A stretch of DNA of 64,000 bases, from the NCBI RefSeq assembly GCF_007474535.1, contig NZ_VKNW01000002.1, positions 1 through 64,000 of the forward strand. Reading direction: 5' to 3'. Source of the DNA: Chryseobacterium echinoideorum. GTDB lineage: Bacteria > Bacteroidota > Bacteroidia > Flavobacteriales > Weeksellaceae. The position numbers were made by a program, and so were the translations under genes. Shown here in pieces: positions 27,662 to 36,259 of this stretch (position 1 is its first letter; every line of letters starts with the position of its first letter). The notes under the pieces are model-generated. The model made no database searches and had not been told where the DNA came from. It saw nothing but the letters and a program-made list of their open reading frames with translations.

Positions 27662-28852
27662 TTAATTGTTAATCGCAGCAACACCCGGAAGCTCCAACCC
27701 TTCCAAACTTTCAAGCATTGCACCTCCGCCGGTTGAAACATAGCTTACTTTGTCGGCATAACCAAATTGTTTTACAAAAGCAACACTATCCCCTCCTCCA
27801 ACTAAAGAAAATGCACCTAACTTAGTTGCCTCTGCGATACTGTCTCCTAATGCTACAGTTCCGCCTGCGAAATTAGGCATTTCGAATACACCGATAGGAC
27901 CGTTCCATAAAATTGTTCTGGAGTTTAATAGAACATCATTAAATTGCTCTCTTGATTGGGTTCCAGCATCCAATCCCATCCATCCTTCCGGAATTTCATA
28001 AATATTAACTTCTTTTCTTTCAGCATCATTATTGAAAGTTTCAGCGATTATCGTGTCTGAAGGAAGATATACTTTAACATTATTTTCTTTTGCTTTTTCC
28101 AGAATTTCCAATGCTAAATTGAGTTTGTCCTCCTCTACCAAAGATGTTCCTATCTTACCACCTAAAGCTTTAATGAAAGTAAATGCCATTCCTCCGCCAA
28201 TGATTAAATTATCAACAGCAGGTAAAATATTTTCTATGATTGTAATTTTTGTAGAAACTTTAGAACCTCCAAGAATAGCTGTTACAGGTTTTTCACCAGA
28301 TTTCAAAACTTTATCAATCGCTTTAAGTTCATTTGCCATTAAAATACCGAAAAATTTAGTTGAAGGAAAAAACTGAGCGATTACTGCCGTAGAAGCATGT
28401 GCTCTGTGAGCTGTTCCGAAGGCATCATTTACATACGCATCTCCCATTTTTGACAATTGCTCTGCAAATTTTACATCTCCTTTTTCCTCTTCATTATGAA
28501 ATCTAAGATTCTCAAGCAAAAGAATTTCACCCATTTGTAATTCTGATGTTGCTTTTTCTGCCTGTTCTCCGATGCATTCATCTACAAACTTCACTTCTTT
28601 ACCCAAAACTTCTGAAACTTCATTTACAATATATTTCAATGAAAACTCATCCTTTCTTTCTCCTTTCGGTCTTCCTAAATGGGCCATAAGAATTACAGAA
28701 CCTCCATCAGAAAGAATCTTATCTACAGTAGGTTTCACCGCTACAATTCTGGTATTGTCGGTTACTTTAAGCTGATCATCCTGCGGAACATTAAAATCTA
28801 CTCTTACCAGAGCTTTTTTTCCATTGAAATTGTAATCGTTGATCGTTTTCAT
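27662..28852 (-). CDS. pgk: Phosphoglycerate kinase
   Basis: A 396-residue protein with the PGK N-terminal signature (KKALVRVDFNVPQD), substrate-binding arginines in H-L-G-R-P-K-G and the G-T-A-H-R-A-H-A-S segment, and the C-terminal nucleotide site G-G-G-D-S-V-A-F-V. It transfers the acyl phosphate of 1,3-bisphosphoglycerate to ADP in glycolysis. It is transcribed leftward, away from the AT-rich candidate origin region. Confidence 0.97.
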   Translation of the reverse strand: MKTINDYNFNGKKALVRVDFNVPQDDQLKVTDNTRIVAVKPTVDKILSDGGSVILMAHLGRPKGERKDEFSLKYIVNEVSEVLGKEVKFVDECIGEQAEKATSELQMGEILLLENLRFHNEEEKGDVKFAEQLSKMGDAYVNDAFGTAHRAHASTAVIAQFFPSTKFFGILMANELKAIDKVLKSGEKPVTAILGGSKVSTKITIIENILPAVDNLIIGGGMAFTFIKALGGKIGTSLVEEDKLNLALEILEKAKENNVKVYLPSDTIIAETFNNDAERKEVNIYEIPEGWMGLDAGTQSREQFNDVLLNSRTILWNGPIGVFEMPNFAGGTVALGDSIAEATKLGAFSLVGGGDSVAFVKQFGYADKVSYVSTGGGAMLESLEGLELPGVAAINN

Positions 28853-28869
28853 ATAGTTTAAAATATTGT

Positions 28870-29690
28870 ATGAGTTATATTGAGTCTAAAAGAAATCTTG
28901 CATTTACTATTTGATTCTTTTAAATTTTACTTTCACAAATGTATGATTTTAAATTTTCGGAGGAAACGGAAACTTCTAAAAGTTTTCAAAAAAAATAAGC
29001 AACCCGTTCATTCAATAATCAACATTAATTTCTTTTTTTTAAAATAAAAGAATGAGTTATGTTGTTGAGTGTTGTGAATTTCGGGGATAAGTTTTCACAT
29101 AAAACTTCATCACATAAAAATGATCTTAAACTCATAAATAATCCACATTATAATAACTTATAAATGTGGTTATTTCTATTCTTACTAACAATTATGGATA
29201 ACTTTATTGATCAGCTGTTTATTAGTAAAAAGATTATGGAAAAAAATAATAATACCCGAAAAAAGTTTTTAAAAAGTTTTTGAATTTTTTTTGGATGGAT
29301 ATTTCATTACGAATTTTTATAAAGCAAAAAAACACTATTTTCAACAAAGTTTTCCACACTTATTCACATTGCTCTTAACAATTTATAAGGGTTTAATTAA
29401 CAATTAAGGAATAATAAGCTTTTTTAAAAATATGATCATCAGTTTCGTTTCATTTTCAGATACTTATGAGATTCAATAGGTTTGTAAAAATTATTTATTG
29501 AGAAATCTGATTTAAATTATAATGGACTGCGAATTATCAGATTTTAGAAAAATCTGTTTGCTTTGTAATGTATAAGTAAGAATAATGAGAGTCTAAAATA
29601 AAATTAAAAATAATTTTAAAACTAAAAATTTAGTTAATTAAAATGACTATAATATTAGATTTTATAAATAATAATACCTAAGATTTACCG
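28870..29690. other. Candidate chromosomal replication origin (AT-rich, DnaA-box-like cluster)
   Basis: This roughly 820-bp gene-free stretch between the divergent pgk and rpiB genes is very AT-rich. It holds one exact TTATNCACA box (TTATTCACA, 29360-29368) and near matches: TTTTCCACA (29350-29358), TAATCCACA (29139-29147), TTATCCATA on the reverse strand (29193-29201) and ATAACCACA on the reverse strand (29165-29173). The 29139 and 29165 boxes face each other as an inverted pair. Long A/T runs follow on both sides. parS sites lie 2.5-5 kb away and genes to the right run almost all rightward. DnaA is not encoded here, so this is a prediction. Confidence 0.55.
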
Positions 29691-29698
29691 TAACTTTG
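29691..29698 (+). promoter_or_regulatory. -7 box of the rpiB promoter
   Basis: TAACTTTG fits TAnnTTTG and ends 36 bp before the rpiB ATG at 29735. Confidence 0.55.
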
Positions 29699-29734
29699 TC
29701 AGATAAATCTACTATATCAAGTAAAAAATTAAAA

Positions 29735-30169
29735 ATGAAAAGAAAAATTGCTATAGCAGCTGACCATGCCGGTTTTGAATACAAAGAAATCGTCAAGAAA
29801 CATTTGGAAGAAAATTTTGAAGTTCAGGATTTCGGAACTTTCTCTACAGATTCTGTCGATTATCCGGATTTTGTACATCCTGCTGCAACTTCTGTAGAAA
29901 ATGGAGAAAACGAATTCGGAATTCTCATCTGCGGAAGCGGAAACGGGGTGCAAATTACCGCCAACAAACACCAGAAAATAAGATGTGCATTATGCTGGAT
30001 GCCGGAAATTGCGGAATTGGCGAGACAGCATAACGACGCCAATATGATTTCTATCCCGGCAAGATTTATCGCAAAAGAAGTTGCCATAGAAATAGCAAAA
30101 AGGTTTCTCTCTACCGATTTTGAAGGTGGAAGACATCAGACAAGGGTAGATAAAATAGCATACTGCTAA
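29735..30169 (+). CDS. rpiB: Ribose 5-phosphate isomerase B
   Basis: From ATG 29735 (MKRKIAIAADHAGFEYKE) the protein has 144 residues, the RpiB/LacAB length. It carries the N-terminal A-A-D-H-A-G motif, the active-site D-Y-P-D-F loop, and G-I-L-I-C-G-S-G-N-G, which contains the catalytic cysteine. The H-N-D-A-N phosphate-binding stretch is also present. It interconverts ribose 5-phosphate and ribulose 5-phosphate. An upstream TTG extension is unlikely because it overlaps the -7 promoter box. Confidence 0.95.
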   Translation: MKRKIAIAADHAGFEYKEIVKKHLEENFEVQDFGTFSTDSVDYPDFVHPAATSVENGENEFGILICGSGNGVQITANKHQKIRCALCWMPEIAELARQHNDANMISIPARFIAKEVAIEIAKRFLSTDFEGGRHQTRVDKIAYC

Positions 30170-30175
30170 AATATA

Positions 30176-30203
30176 AAGGCTTGTAATTCGGTTTACAAGC
30201 CTT
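30176..30203 (+). terminator. Terminator after rpiB
   Basis: AAGGCTTGTAA pairs with TTACAAGCCTT (11-bp perfect stem, 6-nt loop), followed by a T-rich tract. Confidence 0.88.
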
Positions 30204-30219
30204 ATTTATTTTTAAGTTG

Positions 30220-30494
30220 TATATTTGTAACTCACAACAGAATTTACCAGACTGTTGTCTTCTCTAAAATTTTAGATGATCTTAAAAAATGATCGGAAAG
30301 TTTTCCTCGCACTTCTCCATATTTATTATAAATTTATAGAAAGATTATTACAAGATCCTATTTGATTTATTTCTGTACGGTTGAGCAGAAAATTATTGGC
30401 AAGGAAAATGATGAATTTTAATCATAATAAGTGTAATTTCATACAACTGAATATTCCAAGATAATGGTGGAATATATTTGAATTAATTAAAAAA
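30220..30494 (+). promoter_or_regulatory. Long rnr leader with TAnnTTTG boxes at both ends
   Basis: TATATTTG at 30220-30227 is a good -7 box and would give rnr an untranslated leader of about 260 nt. A second TATATTTG just before the gene (near 30474) could give a nearly leaderless transcript. Between them I see no ORF and only weak local pairing. Confidence 0.4.
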
Positions 30495-32645
30495 ATGGCA
30501 AAAAAGAAAAAATATATAAGTCAGAAAAACGACCATAAATTGATGGAAATCGGGAGATTAATCATGAGATTTATGAATCAGAATCAAACAAAGCTATACA
30601 ATTACAAACAAATCTCAGACGGGATAGATTATAAAAATCCCAGACAGCGTGAGATGGTAATTCAGGCTTTGCACAAATTATTAGCAAACCAAAGAATAAA
30701 AGAAACCGAGAAAGGAAAATTCAGTATTAATCTTAATATTGAAGGCACTTTAACAGGAACTATTGATTTCAATCAAAGCGGGAACGCTTATGTTACGGTA
30801 GAAAATTTAAAAGATGATATTTTCATCCATTCAAAGAATGTGAAAGATGCTTTGCAAGGCGATACCGTATTAATTGTCACTTACAATTTCAAAGGTAAAA
30901 AACTGGAAGGTTCTGTTTTGGAAGTTATAGAAAGAAAAAGATCAGAATTTGTAGGAACATTTCAATTGGTTACTCACAAAGAATTTGGTTTTGTAGTTTG
31001 TGATAAAAAGACCATCAACACCGATATATTTATTCCGAAAGGTAAAATAAACGGTGCAGAAAATGGCAATAAAGTCATTGTAAAAATGACCGAATGGAAA
31101 CCTGGAGATAAAAATCCCGAAGGAGAAATTCTACAGGTTCTCGGAAATCCCGGAGAACATGAAACTGAGATCCACTCTATTCTTGCAGAATATGGTTTGC
31201 CATACGATTTCCCTGAAGAGGTGGAAATAGATGCTGATAAAATAGACCGCAGAATTACCGATGAAGAGGCAGCAAAACGCTGGGATATGCGTGACGTACT
31301 CACTTTTACAATAGACCCGAAAGATGCAAAAGATTTCGATGATGCACTATCAATCAGAAAATTAGAAAACGGAAACTGGGAAGTAGGAGTTCACATTGCA
31401 GATGTTTCTCATTATGTGGTTCCGGGAACGATTCTGGATGACGAAGCGTATCAGAGAGCAACATCTGTTTATTTGGTAGACCGTGTTGTACCGATGCTTC
31501 CTGAAGTTTTAAGCAACGATGTCTGTTCACTTCGTCCGAATGAAGATAAATATACATTTTCTGCTGTTTTTGAATTAAATGACAAAGCAGAAGTTAAGAA
31601 AGAATGGTTCGGAAGAACGGTTATTCATTCCGACAGAAGATTTACTTACGAGGAAGCTCAGGAAAGAATTGAAACGAAAGAAGGCGATTTGCAGGAAGAA
31701 ATCAATGTTTTGGACAGCTTGGCTAAAATTGTGCGTGGAGAACGTATCAGAAATGGCGCAATTACGTTTGACAGAAGCGAAGTTCGGTTCAATTTGGATG
31801 AAAATAATCAGCCGATCGGTGTGTATTTTAAAATCAGTAAAGACTCAAATCACCTGATTGAAGAATTTATGCTTTTGGCCAATAGAAAAGTTTCGGAATT
31901 TGTATCGCTGAAAAAAGGAAGACCGAATGGAAATACCTTTATTTACAGAGTTCACGATGATCCGGATCCGGCAAAACTGGAAGCTTTAAGAGATTTTGTT
32001 TCCACTTTCGGATATAAAATGGATTTGGCAAACACCAAAAAAGTTGCTGAATCTTTAAATAATTTATTGAAAGATGTGAAAGGTAAAGGAGAAGAAAACA
32101 TGATCGAAACTTTAGCAATGCGAAGTATGAGCAAGGCCATCTACTCTACCGAACCAATCGGTCACTATGGTTTAGGATTCGATTATTACTCGCACTTCAC
32201 CTCTCCTATCCGCCGTTATCCGGATTTGCTTGCACACAGATTGTTGCAGCATTATCTGGATGGAGGAAAATCTCCCGACAAAAACGAGCTGGAAGAAAAA
32301 GCAAAACACTGCAGTGCAATGGAACGATTGGCAGCAGATGCAGAAAGAGATTCTATTAAATTTATGCAGGTAAAATTCATGGAAAAACATCTGGGCGAAA
32401 CTTTCACAGGAGTAATTTCAGGAGTTGCAGAATTTGGTTTTTGGGTTGAAATTCCTGAAAATGGAGCGGAAGGATTAATTAAATTAAGAGATTTAATGGA
32501 TGATTCTTACACGTATGATAAATCAACTCATGCAGTTTACGGAAACCGTACAGGAAACCGTTATCAGTTGGGAGATCAGGTAAAAATTAAAGTAGTAAAA
32601 GCTAATTTGATTGCTAAACAGCTTGATTTTAAGATTGTTGAATAG
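30495..32645 (+). CDS. rnr: Ribonuclease R
   Basis: This 716-residue exoribonuclease has an N-terminal winged-helix-like region, cold-shock OB domains (about 75-220), the RNB catalytic core with T-I-D-P-K-D-A-K-D-F-D-D-A (metal-binding aspartates, near residue 275), the H-Y-G-L-G-F-D-Y-Y-S-H-F-T-S-P-I-R-R-Y-P-D signature near residue 555, and a C-terminal S1 domain. It degrades structured RNA 3' to 5' and helps mature and turn over stable RNA. The lysine-rich tail of E. coli RNase R is missing. Confidence 0.96.
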   Translation: MAKKKKYISQKNDHKLMEIGRLIMRFMNQNQTKLYNYKQISDGIDYKNPRQREMVIQALHKLLANQRIKETEKGKFSINLNIEGTLTGTIDFNQSGNAYVTVENLKDDIFIHSKNVKDALQGDTVLIVTYNFKGKKLEGSVLEVIERKRSEFVGTFQLVTHKEFGFVVCDKKTINTDIFIPKGKINGAENGNKVIVKMTEWKPGDKNPEGEILQVLGNPGEHETEIHSILAEYGLPYDFPEEVEIDADKIDRRITDEEAAKRWDMRDVLTFTIDPKDAKDFDDALSIRKLENGNWEVGVHIADVSHYVVPGTILDDEAYQRATSVYLVDRVVPMLPEVLSNDVCSLRPNEDKYTFSAVFELNDKAEVKKEWFGRTVIHSDRRFTYEEAQERIETKEGDLQEEINVLDSLAKIVRGERIRNGAITFDRSEVRFNLDENNQPIGVYFKISKDSNHLIEEFMLLANRKVSEFVSLKKGRPNGNTFIYRVHDDPDPAKLEALRDFVSTFGYKMDLANTKKVAESLNNLLKDVKGKGEENMIETLAMRSMSKAIYSTEPIGHYGLGFDYYSHFTSPIRRYPDLLAHRLLQHYLDGGKSPDKNELEEKAKHCSAMERLAADAERDSIKFMQVKFMEKHLGETFTGVISGVAEFGFWVEIPENGAEGLIKLRDLMDDSYTYDKSTHAVYGNRTGNRYQLGDQVKIKVVKANLIAKQLDFKIVE

Positions 32646-32668
32646 AATTTTATCTTTCATTAGGATAT

Positions 32669-32692
32669 AAAGACCACAATTTTGTGGTCTTT
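32669..32692 (+). terminator. Terminator after rnr
   Basis: AAAGACCACAA-TT-TTGTGGTCTTT is a perfect 11-bp stem followed by TTTTG. It isolates rnr from the downstream accessory island. Confidence 0.92.
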
Positions 32693-32711
32693 TTTGTTTT
32701 AAATTATAACA

Positions 32712-32745
32712 CGTCAAGTTTTGTCGCTGCCTCACTTTAGATTTG
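32712..32745 (+). promoter_or_regulatory. Shared CGTCA-N5-TGTCG element plus TAnnTTTG box (copy 2)
   Basis: CGTCAAGTTTTGTCG (32712-32726) is followed after 11 bp by TAGATTTG (32738-32745). The toxin-like gene starts 41 bp downstream at 32787. The spacing equals that of the copies at 675-708 (reverse) and 58145-58178. The 14-bp gap from the internal TTG to the -7 box is shorter than usual for a -33 TTG, so the element is more likely an operator or activator site. Confidence 0.65.
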
Positions 32746-32786
32746 TCGGAGAAACATTTCATACCTATTAATTAAAAACTAAAAAA

Positions 32787-35297
32787 ATGGAAAATTTTGA
32801 CGACGAATTTGGAGATTTATCCGGATACAAAATACTTTCTTTTGAAGAAGTAACCCAAGGTTTTGAAGGGAATAAAAATCCGTTGCAGGGGATAAAAGGA
32901 ATGCAAAAATCTGATATTGAGTATAAAAATGATGTTTATATCAATCTTAATCTATTATTAGATCATATAAGATTAGCTTATAATTCAGGTTATGGAGATA
33001 AAATGCAGTATGCTTATCAAGAATATTTTCAGGATACAGCACAAACCTACATCATGGATGGAAATAAACATATTGATGTTTCCGCTAAGATATACCTCAA
33101 AAACGGAATAGTAAAAGTCTCTCAAAGAGTGGGAAGAGACAAACCTGCTATGGAAGTGTTTTTTGATGAAAATGATAAGCTTACCTACACCCTTACATTT
33201 AGATATAGTGAAACATTGCAGACCGCCATAGAACTTCGAACTCATTCTTTTGAAGATTACAAAAGCCTTTTATTATATTTGGGTTACGGAGATATAGAAA
33301 CAGATTATGATGCATCTACCTACTTTATCAAAGAGTTTACAAATTTTCTAAAAGACCCCAACAATACAGCAACCGATCTCTACAAAGTATATGCGGATTT
33401 GCCCAAAAGCTTTATAGTGCATATACATCTAAGTACAGAAAATGTAGTAAAACATCTCATTACACTCACAAAGGAAGATGATACGGGATGGTTTAGTTGG
33501 ATGAAAGATACAAGTTCCCTATTAATCACCGTAATGTCAATGTTTCGAGATTATGACAAGGTAGTAGATTATTTTAATGAGAACCCGAAATTAGTGAATG
33601 AAATTTACGATAATCTGGATGGACATTCTGAAATATTAGGGTTACCTTTTTCTAATCGAATACTATTTGCTTCTGTATTAAATATGTTTATCCAAAGGGA
33701 TCCAAACATAAAAACGAAAATCACCAACAGCCTTATAAGAAAAGGAGACTATTATATTCAGTCTAATATTTTGGAACTTAATGATACACTTAATAATATT
33801 AAAGGAGTTACAAGTGTCGATTGGGATTTCGATTACAAAGACGCCATTTTCTTGCAGCAGAAAAGAACCGTACAAAAAACAATAGTACGACCACTTATAG
33901 ACGAAGATGGAGAGCCTGTAAACGATATTACAATTGAAGAAAAAATTAATGTAGAAGAAAATATTGATCCAGGATATTTTTACAACCCTATGAGTCCGGT
34001 CATATATTTGGATGAAGAAGGGAATTCAAATATTGTAACCGCCTTATTTATAAAAGCCATTGCCGATGAAAAAGAATGGGCGAAAGTGATGCAAAACATC
34101 CGTATTGGAGGAGATATTTTTGCCATCATTTTAGGAGTAATGACGATAGGACTCACGTTGAAAATTTCTGCAATAGCAGCTGCAGATCTTGCGTTGGCGA
34201 TTGTAGATTTAACATTGATGGATGAGGAGGTCAAAAAATGGCTCTCCCAATATTCTGAAGGCAAATGGTTTGCGAAAAACTGGGATTTAATCTACGCTTT
34301 GGTAGGTGCAGGAATAATGAGCGTAGTAATAATGGAAGGCATTCTTACTTATGGTCCTGCACTTTTGGAAAAATTGAAAAATCTAAAAAATCCTATTTCA
34401 AAGTATCGTAGTTTTGTTACGCAGTTAGACGAATTAGTAAAACAAATTTCGGTTTATGAAAGCAAATTGATAAGAGAGGGAATAATAGAGGAAGTGATTA
34501 TTGCGGCAAAACAAAACAGTTCTGGAATTATACAAAAACTATTGAAATTAATTTTTCCTGGAAGTATAGAGACTTTTTTAAAGGGAGCTGCAGAAAATCT
34601 TGTACAAAAAGGATTTTCTATCATAAAAAAAGGCGAAGATTATATTGTTTCATATAAAGGAGTAGAAATTCTAAAAGGAAAAGATAGACTTGCTGGAGAG
34701 TTTTTGCGGTCTGCTCATTTTTCTACACGACAAGGTTTTCGTAATTTTATTGCCGTTTATGTAAATAAATTTGTAGCTCACCGTTTCTCGCATAATGCAA
34801 CTAGTGGAGCGAAGTTGTTAGGAAATGAAGATTTAGGGACATTTTTAGTAGGAAGTTTTGGATCAGATTTGCATAATGTTTTAAAAGAGCTAGATTATCC
34901 CGAGCTTATTGATAAAGCAATGCTTAAAAGTGGCTACCCTTTTAATGCGCCGAAGGGACAAAAGTTTAATCTTTTAAATGTTTCCGATGAAATATATGAA
35001 GAAGCTATTGCGCAAGGAGGATTTTTTACCAATGTAAACTCCAAATGGGTGGATGCAGCTGTAAGACAGAAAGCCGAAGTGGTGATTATGTCGGATTTAA
35101 TTAATTTAAGAAATCCAATAATGGAAAATGGAATAGTAATTGGTGAAAAGCTTACAGGTTTTGGTAAAGAAGTTCATCGTTTTGAATGGAAACATGATTA
35201 TAGGTTTCATCCCAAAACCAAACGTATGGTACCTCCAAATGAAGCAAAAGGATTAAAACCGTTAACTAAACTTGAAGAATATACAATTAAAAATTAA
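32787..35297 (+). CDS. Polymorphic-toxin-like large protein
   Basis: An 836-residue protein with no signal peptide. The first 430 residues are an unrecognised, probably delivery-related region. Two hydrophobic segments follow (about residues 436-475 and 504-530), as often seen before toxin tips. The C-terminal ~170 residues look like a separate domain, ending in a F-G-K-E-V-H-R-F-E-W-K-H-D-Y-R-F motif and K-T-K-R-M. A homologue of the last ~48 residues reappears as an orphan fragment at 35728-35874, beyond the small downstream gene. Main toxin, immunity gene and spare tip are the standard order of polymorphic toxin loci. The toxin's activity is unknown, and so is its export route. Confidence 0.65.
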   Translation: MENFDDEFGDLSGYKILSFEEVTQGFEGNKNPLQGIKGMQKSDIEYKNDVYINLNLLLDHIRLAYNSGYGDKMQYAYQEYFQDTAQTYIMDGNKHIDVSAKIYLKNGIVKVSQRVGRDKPAMEVFFDENDKLTYTLTFRYSETLQTAIELRTHSFEDYKSLLLYLGYGDIETDYDASTYFIKEFTNFLKDPNNTATDLYKVYADLPKSFIVHIHLSTENVVKHLITLTKEDDTGWFSWMKDTSSLLITVMSMFRDYDKVVDYFNENPKLVNEIYDNLDGHSEILGLPFSNRILFASVLNMFIQRDPNIKTKITNSLIRKGDYYIQSNILELNDTLNNIKGVTSVDWDFDYKDAIFLQQKRTVQKTIVRPLIDEDGEPVNDITIEEKINVEENIDPGYFYNPMSPVIYLDEEGNSNIVTALFIKAIADEKEWAKVMQNIRIGGDIFAIILGVMTIGLTLKISAIAAADLALAIVDLTLMDEEVKKWLSQYSEGKWFAKNWDLIYALVGAGIMSVVIMEGILTYGPALLEKLKNLKNPISKYRSFVTQLDELVKQISVYESKLIREGIIEEVIIAAKQNSSGIIQKLLKLIFPGSIETFLKGAAENLVQKGFSIIKKGEDYIVSYKGVEILKGKDRLAGEFLRSAHFSTRQGFRNFIAVYVNKFVAHRFSHNATSGAKLLGNEDLGTFLVGSFGSDLHNVLKELDYPELIDKAMLKSGYPFNAPKGQKFNLLNVSDEIYEEAIAQGGFFTNVNSKWVDAAVRQKAEVVIMSDLINLRNPIMENGIVIGEKLTGFGKEVHRFEWKHDYRFHPKTKRMVPPNEAKGLKPLTKLEEYTIKN

Positions 35298-35316
35298 CAC
35301 TTAAGAATTAAAAAAA

Positions 35317-35691
35317 ATGGAAATAGCAGGATATATTGATTTTATAAAAGAACAGTTTAAAGAAGTTTCGATTTCAAATAATTTGGTATATGACAATAGA
35401 AATAAATATGCTGGGACACTGAAAAATAAATTTGTTGAAATTTATTTTTCAACTGAAAAATATGAAGATGGAATGAATGCATATTTTAAGAATGTTAAAA
35501 AAGGAACTTATTACAGTTTATATAACTCTATGATTAAAAAATTAGGGAATACTGATTTTTTAAAGCAAGATGAAATAACAAAATCTATAGGATTTAATGA
35601 TAATAATAAATCTTTAATATTTAATGTAGCAATATTTGTTAAAAATCATTGCCAAGACTTATTGAATGGAGATTTTAGTTCTTTAGAATAG
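35317..35691 (+). CDS. Putative immunity protein
   Basis: A 124-residue soluble protein, acidic to neutral, with no signal peptide or recognised domain. It begins 19 bp after the toxin-like gene and is followed at once by a terminator. Position, size and very high AT content are typical of immunity genes in polymorphic toxin cassettes. The assignment rests on context only. Confidence 0.55.
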   Translation: MEIAGYIDFIKEQFKEVSISNNLVYDNRNKYAGTLKNKFVEIYFSTEKYEDGMNAYFKNVKKGTYYSLYNSMIKKLGNTDFLKQDEITKSIGFNDNNKSLIFNVAIFVKNHCQDLLNGDFSSLE

Positions 35692-35695
35692 TTAT

Positions 35696-35721
35696 AAAGT
35701 CGTCAGCAATGGCGACTTTTT
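35696..35721 (+). terminator. Terminator after the putative immunity gene
   Basis: AAAGTCG (35696-35702) pairs with CGACTTT (35713-35719), followed by TTTTTG. It ends just before the orphan toxin-tip fragment, close to the presumed recombination junction. Confidence 0.7.
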
Positions 35722-35727
35722 GTTTTA

Positions 35728-35874
35728 AAAGGTTTTGGAAAAGAAGGCCATAGATTTGAGTGGAAACATGGATATAGGTTTGATGTAAAAACAAAAAGAA
35801 TGTTATCACCTGAACAACTAAAAGGGAAAAAGCTTCCTACATTAACTCAATTTGAAGAATATAATATAAAATAA
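35728..35874 (+). pseudogene. Orphan toxin C-terminal tip fragment
   Basis: The frame from 35728 to the TAA at 35872-35874 encodes 48 residues. They align with the last ~47 of the large toxin-like protein, sharing G-F-G-K-E-x-H-R-F-E-W-K-H-x-Y-R-F and K-T-K-R-M and ending F-E-E-Y-N-I-K versus L-E-E-Y-T-I-K. There is no start codon or upstream domain. Such promoterless tip cassettes follow toxin/immunity pairs in CDI, Rhs and MafB loci and can recombine into the main gene. The divergence suggests it is a different variant, not a fresh duplication. Confidence 0.75.
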
Positions 35875-35971
35875 TTAGGCATTAATATACCAGTTTACAC
35901 TGATATAATTTGATTGTTATTTTTATTTCAAATAAAAAAGACCGCTTTTCAACAGTCTCTTAAAAATTCGT

Positions 35972-35979
35972 TACTTTTG
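35972..35979 (+). promoter_or_regulatory. -7 box of a short transcript
   Basis: TACTTTTG matches TAnnTTTG. With the terminator at 36184-36209 it would define a transcript of roughly 220 nt. Confidence 0.4.
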
Positions 35980-36073
35980 ATTTAGGTTTACATTACTACA
36001 TCATAGGCAAATCATCCAAACATTTCGCCGAAGATGACACGGTAGTGGTTGTCATTGTAAAACTTGTAAAACA

Positions 36074-36175
36074 ATGAGTAGAAAATCTACCAACAAGTTC
36101 GTAAAAGTACACAAGTCTACTAAAGACGGTAGAAAATACTTTTACAGAAGTAAACCTAAATCTTGTAAAAAGTAA
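36074..36175 (+). CDS. Possible small basic protein, 33 residues
   Basis: ATG 36074 to TAA 36175 encodes MSRKSTNKFVKVHKSTKDGR and 13 more residues ending K-S-C-K-K. The peptide is highly basic. Reading upstream in the same frame gives G-C-H-C-K-T-C-K-T before the ATG, but a TGA at 36035 and the lack of a start leave that part untranslated unless there is a frameshift. It lies between a TAnnTTTG box and a good terminator. It may be a real small protein, a decayed gene or part of a small RNA. Confidence 0.4.
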   Translation: MSRKSTNKFVKVHKSTKDGRKYFYRSKPKSCKK

Positions 36176-36183
36176 CAGGTTTC

Positions 36184-36209
36184 ATAAGGGGTGTGAAAGC
36201 ACCTCTTAT
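36184..36209 (+). terminator. Terminator of the short transcript
   Basis: ATAAGGGGTG and CACCTCTTAT pair over 10 bp with one G-T wobble around a TGAAAG loop, followed by TTTTTC. Confidence 0.8.
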
Positions 36210-36245
36210 TTTTTCTTATTATTCAATTGTAACATTCATTTTTTC

Positions 36246-36253
36246 TATATTTG
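36246..36253 (+). promoter_or_regulatory. -7 box upstream of the structured leader
   Basis: TATATTTG fits TAnnTTTG. Initiation about 6-8 bp downstream would produce a leader of about 240 nt before the ATG at 36500. Confidence 0.5.
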
Positions 36254-36259
36254 TAATCT

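Noticed and set aside
36003..36077. Frame encoding a valine-rich stretch ending in an ATGA overlap with the 33-residue ORF
   Set aside because: No ATG, GTG or TTG start lies in frame after the promoter box, and the competing frame has better codon content.
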